Assembly: GCF_041346945.1 (NCBI RefSeq)
Contig: NZ_CP166850.1
Span: forward strand, 2,418,001-2,482,000
DNA from: Amycolatopsis sp. cg9
GTDB lineage: Bacteria; Actinomycetota; Actinomycetes; Mycobacteriales; Pseudonocardiaceae
Reading direction: 5' to 3'
DNA length: 64,000 nt
Shown here: piece after piece, positions 1 to 8,867 of the stretch
Layout: every line of letters begins with the position of its first letter
Position numbering within the stretch: position 1 is the stretch's first letter
The notes under the pieces: model-generated
The model's input: the letters and a program-made list of their open reading frames with translations, nothing else
Databases searched by the model: none
What the model was told of the DNA's origin: nothing
Made by a program: the position numbers and the translations under genes

Positions 1-1
1 C

Positions 2-751
2 TGCGAGATCCAGTTCGAGGGCTTCATCTTCCCCGGCTTCGACCAGATCTCTTCGCAGCTGGCGAAGCTGCACTACCGGACGCAGGGCAAGGTCAAGATG
101 CCCGTCGTGATCCGGGTGCCGTTCGGCGGCGGGATCGGCGCGGTCGAGCACCACTCGGAGTCGCCGGAGTCGCTGTTCGCGCACATCCCGGGGCTCAAGG
201 TCGTGTCCATTTCGAACGCCGTCGACGCCTACTGGGGCATCCAGCAGGCGATCAAGTCGGACGACCCGATCCTGTTCTTCGAGCCCAAGCGGCTCTACCA
301 CTCGGGCGCGCTGCGCGCGGAGATCGACACCGACGGCACCGCGCCGCCGGTGTTCTCCTCGCAGGTCGTCCGCGAGGGCACGACCGCGACGGTCGTCGCG
401 TACGGCCCTTCCGTGAAGGTCGCCCTCGACGCGGCCGCCGCGGCCGAGGACGAAGGCCACTCGCTCGAGGTCGTCGACCTGCGCACGCTCTCGCCGCTGG
501 ACCTCGGCCCGGTGTTCGAGTCGGTGCGCAAGACCGGACGGCTGATCGCGCTGTCGGAGGCGCCGTCCGAGTCGTCGCTGACCTCGGAGATCGCCGCCCG
601 GGTGCAGCAGGAGTGCTTCTACTCGCTGGAAGCGCCAGTGCTGCGGGTGACCGGGTTCGACACGCCGTACCCGCCGGCCAAGCTCGAGGAGCACTACCTC
701 CCCGACCTGGACCGGGTGCTGCACGCCGTCGACCGCTCGCTCGCCTGGTAA
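2..751 (+). CDS. 2-oxoacid dehydrogenase E1 component, beta subunit (5' partial)
   Basis: The open frame is already running at base 2, so the N-terminus lies before the window. It is the beta subunit of a pyruvate- or branched-chain-type E1, which with an alpha subunit decarboxylates a 2-oxoacid using thiamine diphosphate and acylates the lipoyl arm of E2. Visible are the end of the pyrimidine-binding domain (MPVVIRVPFGGGIG, HHSESPESLFAHIPGLKV) and the transketolase C-terminal domain (TTATVVAYG, VVDLRTLSPLD). Family members have about 325-350 residues, so roughly 80-100 are missing. E2 follows after 16 bases, so they form one operon, and an E1 alpha gene is expected just upstream. The substrate cannot be read from this part. 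Confidence 0.93.
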   Translation, partial: CEIQFEGFIFPGFDQISSQLAKLHYRTQGKVKMPVVIRVPFGGGIGAVEHHSESPESLFAHIPGLKVVSISNAVDAYWGIQQAIKSDDPILFFEPKRLYHSGALRAEIDTDGTAPPVFSSQVVREGTTATVVAYGPSVKVALDAAAAAEDEGHSLEVVDLRTLSPLDLGPVFESVRKTGRLIALSEAPSESSLTSEIAARVQQECFYSLEAPVLRVTGFDTPYPPAKLEEHYLPDLDRVLHAVDRSLAW

Positions 752-767
752 GGGGGACCTCCGCGCA

Positions 768-2111
768 ATGCCTACGTACAAAGAGTTCCCCTTGGCCGAC
801 ACCGCCGAGGGGCTGACCGAAGCCGACATCCTGAACTGGCACGTGAAGCCGGGCGACACGGTGACCGTCAACCAGATCGTGGTCGAGATCGAGACCGCGA
901 AGGCCGCTGTCGAACTGCCGATCCCGTGGGCCGGCGTCGTGACGGAGCTGCACGTCGAGCCGGGGCAGACGGTGGAGGTCGGCACGCCGATCCTCACCAT
1001 CGACGTCGACCCCGGCGGGGCCGCGGCCACTCCTGCTCCCGCGGCCGCTCCCGCTCCCGTCGAAGAAGAAGAGATGAAGCCGCTGGTCGGCTACGGCTCC
1101 AAGGCCGTGGTCACGCAGCGGCGGGCCCGCAAGGGCGCTGCTCCCGCACCCGCACCCGCGCCGGCCGCCGTCGCGGTCGCCGCTCCGCCCGAGCCGGCTC
1201 CCGTGGCTCCGGCGGCGCCTCGCGGTGGGTACGTCCCGCTGGCGAAGCCGCCGGTCCGGAAGCTGGCCAAGGACCTGGGCGTCGACCTGCACGCGCTGAC
1301 CGGCACCGCGTCCGGTGGCGTGATCACCCGCGAGGACGTCCAGCGCGCGGCCAACGGCTCGGCGCCGGCCGCGCCGGTGGTGTCCGCGGTGGACAGCGCC
1401 TACGACCCGGCCACCCGCGAACGCCGCGTGCCGATCAAGGGCGTCCGCAAGATGACCGCGGCGGCGATGGTGCAGAGCGCGTACACCGCTCCGCACGTCA
1501 CTGAGTTCCTGACCATCGACGTCACGCCGATGATGGAGTTCCGCGAGAAGCTGAAGAAGTCGCGGGAGTTCGCCGGGGTCAAGGTCACGCCGCTGACGTT
1601 CGCCGCGAAGGCCGTGTGCCTGGCGGCGAAGCGCACGCCGGACATCAACGCGGTCTGGGACGAGGCGGCGCAGGAGATCGTCTACAAGGACTACGTGCAC
1701 CTGGGCATCGCGGCCGCCACGCCGCGCGGCCTGATCGTGCCGAAGGTCCGCGACGCCGACTCGCTGTCGCTCAAGGAGCTGGCGCAGGCGCTCACGGCGT
1801 TGACCGACGTCGCCCGCGAGGGCAAGACGTCGCCGGCGGACATGGCGAACGGCACGATCACGATCACCAACGTGGGCGTGTTCGGCGTCGACACCGGCAC
1901 CCCGATCATCAACCCGGGCGAGTCCGCGATCCTGTGCCTCGGCGCGATCAAGGACCAGCCGTGGGTGGTGGACGGCGAGATCAAGGTCCGCAAGGTGCTC
2001 CAGCTGTCGCTGAGCTTCGACCACCGCGTGGTCGACGGCCAGCAGGGCTCGGAGTTCCTGGCCGACGTCGGCGCCCTCCTGGCCGACCCGGCGATGGCGA
2101 TGACTTACTGA
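768..2111 (+). CDS. Dihydrolipoamide acyltransferase (E2) of a 2-oxoacid dehydrogenase complex
   Basis: 447 residues, normal for a one-lipoyl E2. It moves the acyl group from E1 to CoA and forms the core of the complex. The N-terminal lipoyl domain carries the lipoylated lysine in EIETAKAAVE (K45). A Pro/Ala-rich linker follows, then the E1/E3-binding domain (about 152-192, PPVRKLAKDLGVDL). The catalytic domain fills the C-terminal half and ends with the active-site motif DHRVVDG (H419, D423). The ATG at 768 has a purine-rich AGGGGGA stretch upstream and lies 16 bases after E1 beta, so the genes are co-transcribed. A hairpin terminator follows at once. Branched-chain and pyruvate E2 cannot be separated by eye. 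Confidence 0.94.
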   Translation: MPTYKEFPLADTAEGLTEADILNWHVKPGDTVTVNQIVVEIETAKAAVELPIPWAGVVTELHVEPGQTVEVGTPILTIDVDPGGAAATPAPAAAPAPVEEEEMKPLVGYGSKAVVTQRRARKGAAPAPAPAPAAVAVAAPPEPAPVAPAAPRGGYVPLAKPPVRKLAKDLGVDLHALTGTASGGVITREDVQRAANGSAPAAPVVSAVDSAYDPATRERRVPIKGVRKMTAAAMVQSAYTAPHVTEFLTIDVTPMMEFREKLKKSREFAGVKVTPLTFAAKAVCLAAKRTPDINAVWDEAAQEIVYKDYVHLGIAAATPRGLIVPKVRDADSLSLKELAQALTALTDVAREGKTSPADMANGTITITNVGVFGVDTGTPIINPGESAILCLGAIKDQPWVVDGEIKVRKVLQLSLSFDHRVVDGQQGSEFLADVGALLADPAMAMTY

Positions 2112-2121
2112 GTTTTCTCAG

Positions 2122-2155
2122 GTGGAGGCCGCTTTCGGGCGGCCTTCACTTTTAC
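2122..2155 (+). terminator. Rho-independent terminator after the E1/E2 operon
   Basis: An 11-base stem (2122-2132 with 2139-2149, one G-U pair) closes a 6-base loop and is followed by a T-rich run (CTTTTACT). It starts 11 bases after the E2 stop, so it should end the dehydrogenase transcript before the TetR gene. Confidence 0.8.
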
Positions 2156-2163
2156 TCATTTGA

Positions 2164-2183
2164 CGGAGTGAGCACTCACTCCG
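2164..2183. promoter_or_regulatory. TetR operator, perfect 9-bp inverted repeat
   Basis: Arms CGGAGTGAG (2164-2172) and CTCACTCCG (2175-2183) are exact inverted repeats separated by CA. The site ends 12 bases before the TetR start at 2196, where an autorepressor would bind. It is the probable operator for the regulator and its coupled ABC exporter. Binding is inferred from position and symmetry. Confidence 0.7.
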
Positions 2184-2195
2184 CACAATGGTGGC

Positions 2196-2822
2196 ATGAC
2201 ACCAGCACCCGAAACCCGGCGGAGAGCGCCGGGCATGAGCGCCGAAGCGCGGCGCGCCATGATCGTGCACGCGGTGCTGCCGCTCCTCATCGAGCACGGC
2301 GCCAACGTCACGACGAGCCAGATCGCCCGCGCCGCCGGCATCGGCGAGGGCACCATCTTCCGCGCGTTCAAGGACAAGGACGAGCTGTTCGACGCCTGCA
2401 CCGCGGAGGCGCTCAAGCCCGACCACGTGCTCGACGCGATCGCCGAGATCCCGATCGACCAGCCCCTGGCGGACCGCCTCGTCGAGGCCGCCGAAGCGCT
2501 CGGCGCGCACCTAGAGCGGATGGGCGCGCTGATGGGCGCCCTGCACGCGTCCGGCCGCGTCCGCCACCGCGACCCCGAGCAGCGCCTCAAGGACCAGCGC
2601 AAGACGTGGAAGGGCGGCCGCCGCGAGTCGATGGCCGCCATGCGCGGCGCGATGGTCGAGCTGTTCACGCCGGAGAAGGACCGCCTGCGCCTGCCACCCG
2701 AGCAGCTGGCGGGTCTCTTCCTGACCGTGTTGTTCGGCGGCCGGATGGCCCCGGACGGCGACGTACCCACCCCGCGCCAGGTGGTCGACGTCTTCCTGCA
2801 CGGCGCCGTGGAGGCCAAGTGA
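2196..2822 (+). CDS. TetR/AcrR family transcriptional regulator
   Basis: 208 residues, usual for the family. The N-terminal helix-turn-helix spans about residues 15-60 (QIARAAGIGEGTIFRAFKDKDEL); the rest is a helical ligand/dimer domain that is not recognisable by family. The start sits just after a perfect palindromic operator, which suggests autoregulation. The stop overlaps an in-frame GTG (2819) of the ABC transporter gene, and the transporter's likely ATG lies 20 bases further, so regulator and exporter should be translated together. It probably represses this exporter until a toxic ligand binds (inference from context). Confidence 0.9.
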   Translation: MTPAPETRRRAPGMSAEARRAMIVHAVLPLLIEHGANVTTSQIARAAGIGEGTIFRAFKDKDELFDACTAEALKPDHVLDAIAEIPIDQPLADRLVEAAEALGAHLERMGALMGALHASGRVRHRDPEQRLKDQRKTWKGGRRESMAAMRGAMVELFTPEKDRLRLPPEQLAGLFLTVLFGGRMAPDGDVPTPRQVVDVFLHGAVEAK

Positions 2823-2842
2823 TCCCGGGCGGTGGGGGCGGG

Positions 2843-4789
2843 ATGGAGTTCATGATGGCCCGCCGCGGCCGTCGCCGGCACGCGACGACCGTGCCGGAGA
2901 GCGGGCTCACCGGCCCGGTCGACATCCCGGAACCGAAACCGGAAGACCAGCCGAAGGACCTGCGCTCGCGGCTCAAGCGCGCGAGGACGTCCGTGGCGGG
3001 CACGGTCCGCGGCCTGCCGAAGGTCGCGAAGCTGACGTGGCAGGCGAGCCGGCCCCTGACGATCGTGCTGGCCCTGATCACGCTCCTATCGGGCCTCCTG
3101 CCGACGGTGACGGCGTACGTCGCGAAGCTGCTGCTCGATTCCGTCGTCGCGGCGATCCAGGGCAAGGGCACCACCGCCGACATCGTCGACGTCGCCCTGT
3201 TCCAGTTCGCGGTGCTCGCCGCGACCGCGATCAGCAGCGCGTTGACGTCGATCGCGCAGGCCCTGCTGCAGGAACGCATGACGCTGACCATCCGCCACCG
3301 CGTGATGGCGCACGCGAGCGAGCTGCACCTGGCGTACTTCGAGGGTTCGACGTCCTACGACATGCTGCGCCAGGCGGCGCAGGAAGCCCCGACACGTCCG
3401 CTGTCGATGATGAACTCCGCGCTGGGCCTCGTCCGGACGCTGATCACGTTCGGGAGCATGGTCGCGCTGCTCGTCTCGATCAGCCCGCTGCTGGCACTGG
3501 TCGCGCTGCTGGCGCCGATCCCGGCGTTCATCTCGCAGTCCAAGTACGGCTCGCGCGCGTTCTGGCTGACGTTCCTGATGTCGCCGATCAAGCGGCGGAT
3601 GGACTACCTGTCTTCGCTGGTCACGACGGACACGTACGCCAAGGAAACGAAGCTGTTCGGCCTCGGCCCGTACTTCGTCGACCGCTTCCGCCGCCTCGGC
3701 GTCGTGTCGTACGAGCGGCAGCGGAAGCTGACGATCAACCGCAACATCAGCTCGACGTCCTGGGGCCTGCTGAGCACGTTCGCGGGCTCGGCGATCGCGC
3801 TGTACATCGCGTTGGAGGCGGTCGGCGGCCGGCTGACGCTGGGCGACCTCGCTCTCTACACGGCGGCGGCGACGTCCGTGCAGGCGTCGGTGTCCGGGCT
3901 GTTCACGGCGTTTTCGGGGATGTACGAGAACAATCTCTATCTGGACACGCTCTACCGCTTCCTGGACACGAAACCGGAGATCACGGCACCTCCGGCACCG
4001 CGGGCGTTCCCGTCTGTTGTGGACGGTCACATCGAGTTCGATTCGGTGACGTTCGCCTACCCGGGCTCGGAGGAGCCGGCGCTGGAGGACGTCAGCTTCG
4101 AGATCCGCCCGGGCGAGACAGTGGCCGTGGTGGGCCGCAACGGCGCGGGCAAGTCGACGCTGTTCAAGCTCCTGTGCCGCCTGTACGACCCGACCGCCGG
4201 CCGGATCTTGCTGGACGGCGTGGACATCCGCGAGTACGACCCGGTCGAGCTGCGGACGCGGATCAGCGCGATGTTCCAGGACTACGTGACGTACCAGGGA
4301 ACGGCGGCCGAGAACATCGGTCTGGGGGACCTTTCCCGGTTGGAGGACCGGCCCCACATCGAGGATTCAGCTCGTCGCGCGGGCGCGGACGAACGCATCG
4401 AGCGGCTGCCGTCCGGGTACGACAGTCCGTTGGGCCGCTGGTTCGACCAGGGCGTCTCGCTGTCCGGTGGTGAGTGGCAGAAGATCGCGCTGGCCAGGGC
4501 GTTCCAGCGGGAGGCGCCGCTGTTGATCCTGGACGAACCGACTTCGGCGTTGGACGCACAGGCGGAGCACGACTTGTTCGCGCGACTGCGCCAGCTGTCG
4601 GAGGGGCGGACGACGTTGTACATCTCGCACCGGTTCTCGACGGTCCGGCAGGCGGAGCGGATTCTGCTGCTGGACCGGGGGAAGGTGGCGGAGTACGGCA
4701 CGCACGAGGAGCTGATGGCGGCGAAGGCCGGGTATGCGGAGCTGTTCACGCTCCAGGCGAGGGCGTACTTGGACGAGGTGCCGAGCTAG
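2843..4789 (+). CDS. ABC transporter, fused permease and ATP-binding protein (exporter type)
   Basis: About 648 residues from the ATG at 2843; GTG 2819 and ATG 2852 or 2855 are alternatives. After a charged cytoplasmic leader there is a six-helix exporter membrane domain (about 70-350), then an ATPase domain with Walker A GRNGAGKST (431-439), signature LSGGEWQ (540-546) and Walker B LLILDEPT (D564, E565), followed by an H-loop (YISHRFST). This is the half-transporter layout of homodimeric drug or lipid exporters. It is translationally linked to the TetR gene upstream, so a regulated efflux role is likely. The last 44 bases overlap the end of the opposite-strand pentapeptide gene. Confidence 0.92.
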   Translation: MEFMMARRGRRRHATTVPESGLTGPVDIPEPKPEDQPKDLRSRLKRARTSVAGTVRGLPKVAKLTWQASRPLTIVLALITLLSGLLPTVTAYVAKLLLDSVVAAIQGKGTTADIVDVALFQFAVLAATAISSALTSIAQALLQERMTLTIRHRVMAHASELHLAYFEGSTSYDMLRQAAQEAPTRPLSMMNSALGLVRTLITFGSMVALLVSISPLLALVALLAPIPAFISQSKYGSRAFWLTFLMSPIKRRMDYLSSLVTTDTYAKETKLFGLGPYFVDRFRRLGVVSYERQRKLTINRNISSTSWGLLSTFAGSAIALYIALEAVGGRLTLGDLALYTAAATSVQASVSGLFTAFSGMYENNLYLDTLYRFLDTKPEITAPPAPRAFPSVVDGHIEFDSVTFAYPGSEEPALEDVSFEIRPGETVAVVGRNGAGKSTLFKLLCRLYDPTAGRILLDGVDIREYDPVELRTRISAMFQDYVTYQGTAAENIGLGDLSRLEDRPHIEDSARRAGADERIERLPSGYDSPLGRWFDQGVSLSGGEWQKIALARAFQREAPLLILDEPTSALDAQAEHDLFARLRQLSEGRTTLYISHRFSTVRQAERILLLDRGKVAEYGTHEELMAAKAGYAELFTLQARAYLDEVPS

Positions 4790-6077
4790 GCGTCCGGACG
4801 AACTCCGCGGGGATTTCGGTGCCCCCGCGGAGTTCGACGTTCCGCAGGTTCAGCCAGGGCCGCACGTCGTCGAGCGCGCGGATTTCGACGGTCACGGCGT
4901 CGAGCACGCACTCCCGGAGCCAGATCATCCGCTCACGGTCGCTCCACAGCTCGAGCCGCAGGCGCCCGCGCGCGAACCGCACGTCTTCGAAGACCAGCCG
5001 CGGGAAGCCGCCTTCGGACCCGAGCCAGCCGGCGTCGAGGTTCTCGAAGTCCACCTCGGTGTCCGACAGTTCCATCTGCTCGAAGCGCACTTCTCCGGTT
5101 TCGACGCTCAGCTGCGTGAAGTCCAGCCGTTCGCACGCGACCCGGCACCGGTAGAAGGCGGTCGTCCCCCCTTTGACGGTCGCGCCGGCCCAGCTGAGCT
5201 CCCGCCCGGCGAACTCGGCGCCGACGAACTCGATGTCGCTGTCGAAGGTCGCGCTGCCGAAGGTCGTGAGCTCGGCGGCGAAGCGGGTGCCGTGGCAGCT
5301 GAGGCCGCCGCTGAAGCGCGCGCGGCCGAACGAGGTCAGCTCCCCGGTGAACTCCGCCCGGTCGAGGATCAGCCGCCCGCGGAACCGGAGCCCGGAGAAG
5401 TCGGCGTTCTCGAACACGACCTCGGTGAAGTCGAAGTCGACCGGCTGCCGCCACCACCGCAATCCGGTCAGCCGTTCGCGGAACATCCGGAGGATCGCCT
5501 CGCGCACGACGGACTCGCCGGGCGTCATGGTTTCGGGTTGGAGCCGCAGGTAGCCGCAGAGGACGTCGACGCAGACCTGGCGCTTGTCCACCCAGTCGTC
5601 GGCGAGCCCGGCGAGGGCGTAAACGCCGGTCAACCGCACCGCGGGGCTGTCGTGGGCAAGCTGCTCGGCGGCGGCACCGAGCCGTTCGTTGAACCCTTGA
5701 ACGGTCTCGCGCTCGGCCTTCTCGACGGCGAGGGCGTGCTCGTTCTCGGTGACGCGCTGCTTCCGGTAGTTGACGGCGAGCAGCACCACCCCGCCCAACC
5801 CGGCGACCACGGAGAGGGCGATCTTCAGCAGGTCGAGCAACTGGGTGACGTCGAACGCGGCCGTGGTGGGCAGCCGCGGCCAGCCGAGGAACCAGAGCAG
5901 CCCACCCCCGGTTCCTCCGGCGACGACGACGGCGATCGCCAGCCAGACGAGCACGGACGCGGCTATACCGGCCTTCACCTGCGGAAACTCTGGCAGGCGT
6001 AGACGTCGCCGCCCGACCAGGAGGACGCCGCCGAGCACCGCGAGCGCGATCAGGAGCCAGCGGAACCAGTCGGGCAC
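4746..6077 (-). CDS. Membrane-anchored pentapeptide-repeat protein
   Basis: 443 residues from GTG 6077. The N-terminus has an early membrane helix (LLIALAVLGGVLLVG), a second near 40-65 and a third near 85-105 (LLDLLKIALSVVAGLGGVVLL). A charged helical segment follows (NYRKQRVTENEHALAVEKAE). From about residue 195 on there are loose A/F-centred repeats with F, L or A every fifth position (VDFDFTEVVFENADFSGLRF), which predict a right-handed quadrilateral beta helix. Such proteins are common in actinobacteria and mostly of unknown function. Its 3' end overlaps the ABC exporter gene by 44 bases on the other strand. Confidence 0.75.
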   Translation of the reverse strand: MPDWFRWLLIALAVLGGVLLVGRRRLRLPEFPQVKAGIAASVLVWLAIAVVVAGGTGGGLLWFLGWPRLPTTAAFDVTQLLDLLKIALSVVAGLGGVVLLAVNYRKQRVTENEHALAVEKAERETVQGFNERLGAAAEQLAHDSPAVRLTGVYALAGLADDWVDKRQVCVDVLCGYLRLQPETMTPGESVVREAILRMFRERLTGLRWWRQPVDFDFTEVVFENADFSGLRFRGRLILDRAEFTGELTSFGRARFSGGLSCHGTRFAAELTTFGSATFDSDIEFVGAEFAGRELSWAGATVKGGTTAFYRCRVACERLDFTQLSVETGEVRFEQMELSDTEVDFENLDAGWLGSEGGFPRLVFEDVRFARGRLRLELWSDRERMIWLRECVLDAVTVEIRALDDVRPWLNLRNVELRGGTEIPAEFVRTPSSAPRPSTPSPGA

Positions 6078-6145
6078 GAGGTGTGACCCTAGCCGGTGGG
6101 GTTCGGCCGCGGGAGCAAATCGGACAGGTCGTTCGTTGTCCGGGT

Positions 6146-6613
6146 ATGGCTGTCGCGTTCCTGCTCTACGTCATCGCCGAGATCGCCGCGATCTGGGCGG
6201 TGGGCTCGGCTGTCGGCATCCTCGGCACACTGGCCCTCCTCCTGGGCGGCGCCTTCATCGGCTCCTGGCTCGCCCGCCGCGAAGGTGCGAAGGCGATGCG
6301 AGCGTTTGTGGAGTCGGCTCGGGCTGGGCGTCCTTCGGAGAATGAGCTGACCGACGGGATGCTCGTCGGGCTGGGTGGGGTGCTGATCCTGGTTCCGGGG
6401 TTCGTGAGTGACGTGCTCGGGCTGCTGTTGATCCTGCCGCCTTCGCGCGCGGTGGCTCGGCGGTTGTGGTTGAAGCGGATGGAGAAGCGCGCGGTGCGGT
6501 TCGCGAACCAGCGGCGGGGGCCGGTGATGGTGGTGGACAGTGAGGTCGTTTCGCCGGAGGAGCCCAGGCGGGATCAGCCGACGGTGATCGAGGGTCGCGT
6601 CATCGAGGGGTAG
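6146..6613 (+). CDS. fxsA: FxsA family membrane protein
   Basis: 155 residues from ATG 6146; an upstream in-frame ATG at 6083 would add 21 non-conserved residues. It has two hydrophobic helices at the N-terminus (FLLYVIAEIAAIWAVGS, LGTLALLLGGAFIGSWLA), then the family motif ELTDGMLVGLGGVLILVPGF with a third and fourth helix (LLLILPPSRA), and a charged cytoplasmic tail. FxsA was named for overcoming phage T7 exclusion by F plasmid in E. coli when overproduced; its normal role is unknown. It stands alone here, between divergent and unrelated genes. Confidence 0.88.
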   Translation: MAVAFLLYVIAEIAAIWAVGSAVGILGTLALLLGGAFIGSWLARREGAKAMRAFVESARAGRPSENELTDGMLVGLGGVLILVPGFVSDVLGLLLILPPSRAVARRLWLKRMEKRAVRFANQRRGPVMVVDSEVVSPEEPRRDQPTVIEGRVIEG

Positions 6614-6643
6614 CCCCCGGATGGGCTCGAACCTTGTCACAAT

Positions 6644-7063
6644 GTGCGCGTGGAGCGCTTGAAGACCACGTCCGCGGTACGCATCCGGATGAGCAAGCAG
6701 AAGTCCCGGAACACCGGGATAGAGATGGCACTGCGCAGACTCCTCCATCGCGCGGGGTTCCGCTACCGAGTGCACCGGCGTCCGGTCGAAGGGGTGCGTC
6801 GAGAAGCCGACCTGGTCTTTGGTCCAGCCCGCGTCGCGGTCTTCGTCGACGGTTGTTTCTGGCACGGGTGTCCGGAACACGCCACTTGGCCGAAGAACAA
6901 CGCGGACTTCTGGCGTCTCAAGATCGAAACCAACCGCAAGCGGGACGCCGACACCGACGAGCGGCTCCGGGACGCCGGGTGGCTCGCTCTACGAGTCTGG
7001 GAGCATGAGACCCCGGAAACCGCTGCCGCCCGGGTCATCTCGGCGATACGGGAACGTCGCTGA
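6644..7063 (+). CDS. vsr: Very short patch repair endonuclease (Vsr)
   Basis: 139 residues from GTG 6644 (GTG 6650 is an alternative). Vsr nicks next to T-G mismatches made by deamination of 5-methylcytosine and so protects Dcm sites from mutation. Family features are complete: NTGIEMALRRLLHRAGFRYR at the N-terminus, the catalytic Asp in READLVF, the zinc/active-site stretch DGCFWHGCPEH, then WPKNNADFW and a C-terminal LRVWEHE. It faces the Dcm-like gene tail to tail with only three bases between the stop codons, the usual partnership. The vsr frame is intact although the methyltransferase frame is not. Confidence 0.92.
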   Translation: MRVERLKTTSAVRIRMSKQKSRNTGIEMALRRLLHRAGFRYRVHRRPVEGVRREADLVFGPARVAVFVDGCFWHGCPEHATWPKNNADFWRLKIETNRKRDADTDERLRDAGWLALRVWEHETPETAAARVISAIRERR

Positions 7064-7066
7064 AGA

Positions 7067-8158
7067 TCAGCTTTGGCGGGTGTCCTTCAGCAGACCCTCG
7101 ACCCCGTTGCGGGTCTCCTTCCAGCTTCGCTTGACGCACCGGTCCAGAATGCCGACGTCGAGCTCCTTGCCCAACGCCGCAGCCAGGACATGGGCGGCGA
7201 GCCGAGGTGGAATCGCGTTTCCGACCTGTTGGGCGATGCCTCGGCCGGACCAGGGATAGTCGGGAGGGAAGGTCTGCAGTCTGCCCGCCTCGCCGTCGGT
7301 GAACCGGTCGGGCATCCCTTCAGGACGGTTGATCAGGCGGTTGCGGGAGACCTTGCCGGTGACAGTGAAGGCGGGGTTGTGTCGAATGGCGCTTGCCCCG
7401 CGCCTTGGGATCGCCGCCAGTACCGTAGTTGGAGACCACGGTGAACTGCTCGGACCAGCCGAGCGCTTCCCCCATGGTCTTCCACGGACGGAGACGCGGG
7501 TCGCCTTCGCCGCGCGCCTGCCCCTTGCGATAACGCCGATGCGTGGGCTTGGGCAACTCGGCCCGGCCATCGCGCCGGGCGATGAGAATAGCCCGGCGAC
7601 GCGTCTGCGGAACACCGAAGTCCTCGGTGTGGAGAATCCCGCAATCGACGCTGTAGCCGCGCTTCTCGAGCACCTCGGCGAACGCCTCCCACACCGGCAG
7701 CACCGCAGGAACCTGCTCGAGGATGATCGCTTCATAGGGGACGCCGGCATCGACCGCCCACCGCAGCGGTTCCAGGACGAGGCCTGTGCGCTCGTCATCC
7801 AGCTGCGCGAGACCCCCCGTGATGTCGCTGCCGTCGGAGATGGCCTCCACGAAGGACAACACCTGGTCGAGAGCTCGCCTACCTGCTCCCGTCCCGGCGA
7901 CCGTATACGTCTGACACGGCGGGCTTCCGCTCAAGAGGCGAGCTTCCGGGTAATCGGCGGGCTTCGAAAGCCGGACGTCACCGTGCTTGGTGTGGAGGCC
8001 GGCGTTCACGCGTGTGGTGCACGCATCGCCGTCCCACTCGATCCCGACGACGGACACCCCAAGCCAATGAGCGGCGACATCAAGCCCGCCTGGACCGGCA
8101 AGAGATCCACCATCTCGACCTGCTCAGGCAAACGAGAAGGCAGTTGTCCGTCGGTCAT
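7067..8158 (-). pseudogene. dcm: DNA (cytosine-5) methyltransferase, Dcm type, broken by two single-base frameshifts
   Basis: Read as one protein of about 363 residues from ATG 8158. The C5-methyltransferase motifs run in order: FAGPGGLD (motif I), SPPCQTYTVAG with catalytic Cys (IV), LEQVPAV (VI, usually ENV), QTRRR (VIII), NPAFTVTGK-like region and GNAIPPRL (X). They lie in different frames. Near 8099-8100 one base is missing: the frame runs MVDL then shifts, and one added base restores DLFAGPGG. At 7373-7376 a run of four G carries one extra base; removing it restores STQPAFTVTGK. The two shifts cancel, so the end returns to the starting frame. This is either a decayed gene or two sequencing errors. 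The protein would methylate the site that Vsr next door patrols. Confidence 0.85.
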
Positions 8159-8246
8159 GGGACAGGAGTGTATAAGGCAGGTCCGACAAGAAGGTCGCCA
8201 CCGAACCCGACACGCCGGCCGGTCCATCCCCGGAGTCTGCAGCTGC

Positions 8247-8858
8247 TCACGTATCGCTGGGCTTGGGGATGTCGAAGTAGCTCGAGAACCGCACCGCCGG
8301 CGCGTACTCGCCCTTCACCTTGACCCGCCCCGTCACGAACATCGCCGCTACGGCGGCGTTCCCGGTCGCCATCCGGATGAAGTCGTCCACCGACAGCGTG
8401 ATCGTGGTGTCCGGCGATCGCGAAAGGTCCGTCGAAGACACGCAAACCCCGTCCTCGATCACCGTCTGGAACCGGTCGTACCCGTCCTCGCCAGACCCCT
8501 CCGAAAAGCGCCAAGAAACCACGAAATCCACGTGCCGGGCCTTCTCCGGTAAGAAATGCTCCGACATCCGGCGGAATATCTCGTCGAGAAACACCGGACG
8601 CAGCTCCGGATGCTCCGCGATCGCCTTCAACTGCTCACGCGAAGCACGGCGGACGACGTCGACCAGCACGTCCGTCGACAGCGAGCTCAGCTCGATCCCC
8701 GCTCCCACGGAGCCCAGCATGTGCAGGGTTTCCAGGACCTGGACGAACTGCGAAGCCGTCAGGTTGCCGATGACCAGCTTCTCCGCGAACGCGTTCACCA
8801 CGTGGCTGCCGCGGATGCCGCGGGGCCGGGAAAGGCGCCACTTCGCTTTTCGGGGCAC
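8247..8858 (-). CDS. SCP2 sterol-binding domain protein (second of a tandem pair)
   Basis: 203 residues from GTG 8858. The C-terminal half (about 95-200) looks like an SCP2 sterol-carrier fold: VVSWRFSEGSGEDGYDRFQTVIEDG, TTITLSVDDFIRMATG and a terminal lipid-pocket stretch (FVTGRVKVKGEYAPAVRF). The N-terminal part is a helical extension. It is a paralogue of the gene 9 bases upstream, sharing the GYDR, ITL and VTGR(I/V)KVKG blocks, so the pair arose by duplication and is probably one operon. SCP2 proteins bind acyl-CoAs or sterols without a fixed reaction; the fatty-acid genes beyond the neighbouring TetR fit a lipid role (inference). Confidence 0.8.
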   Translation of the reverse strand: MPRKAKWRLSRPRGIRGSHVVNAFAEKLVIGNLTASQFVQVLETLHMLGSVGAGIELSSLSTDVLVDVVRRASREQLKAIAEHPELRPVFLDEIFRRMSEHFLPEKARHVDFVVSWRFSEGSGEDGYDRFQTVIEDGVCVSSTDLSRSPDTTITLSVDDFIRMATGNAAVAAMFVTGRVKVKGEYAPAVRFSSYFDIPKPSDT

Positions 8859-8867
8859 GGAAACTGA

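Noticed and set aside
1616..2842. The ABC exporter frame stays open far upstream, through the E2 and TetR genes
   Set aside because: The sequence there is a shadow of genes with clear family motifs in other frames; the exporter homology starts only after 2843.
7373..8100. Programmed frameshifting in the methyltransferase gene
   Set aside because: The second site lies in a simple G run without a slippery motif or stem, and two opposite shifts would be needed; mutation or sequencing error is simpler.
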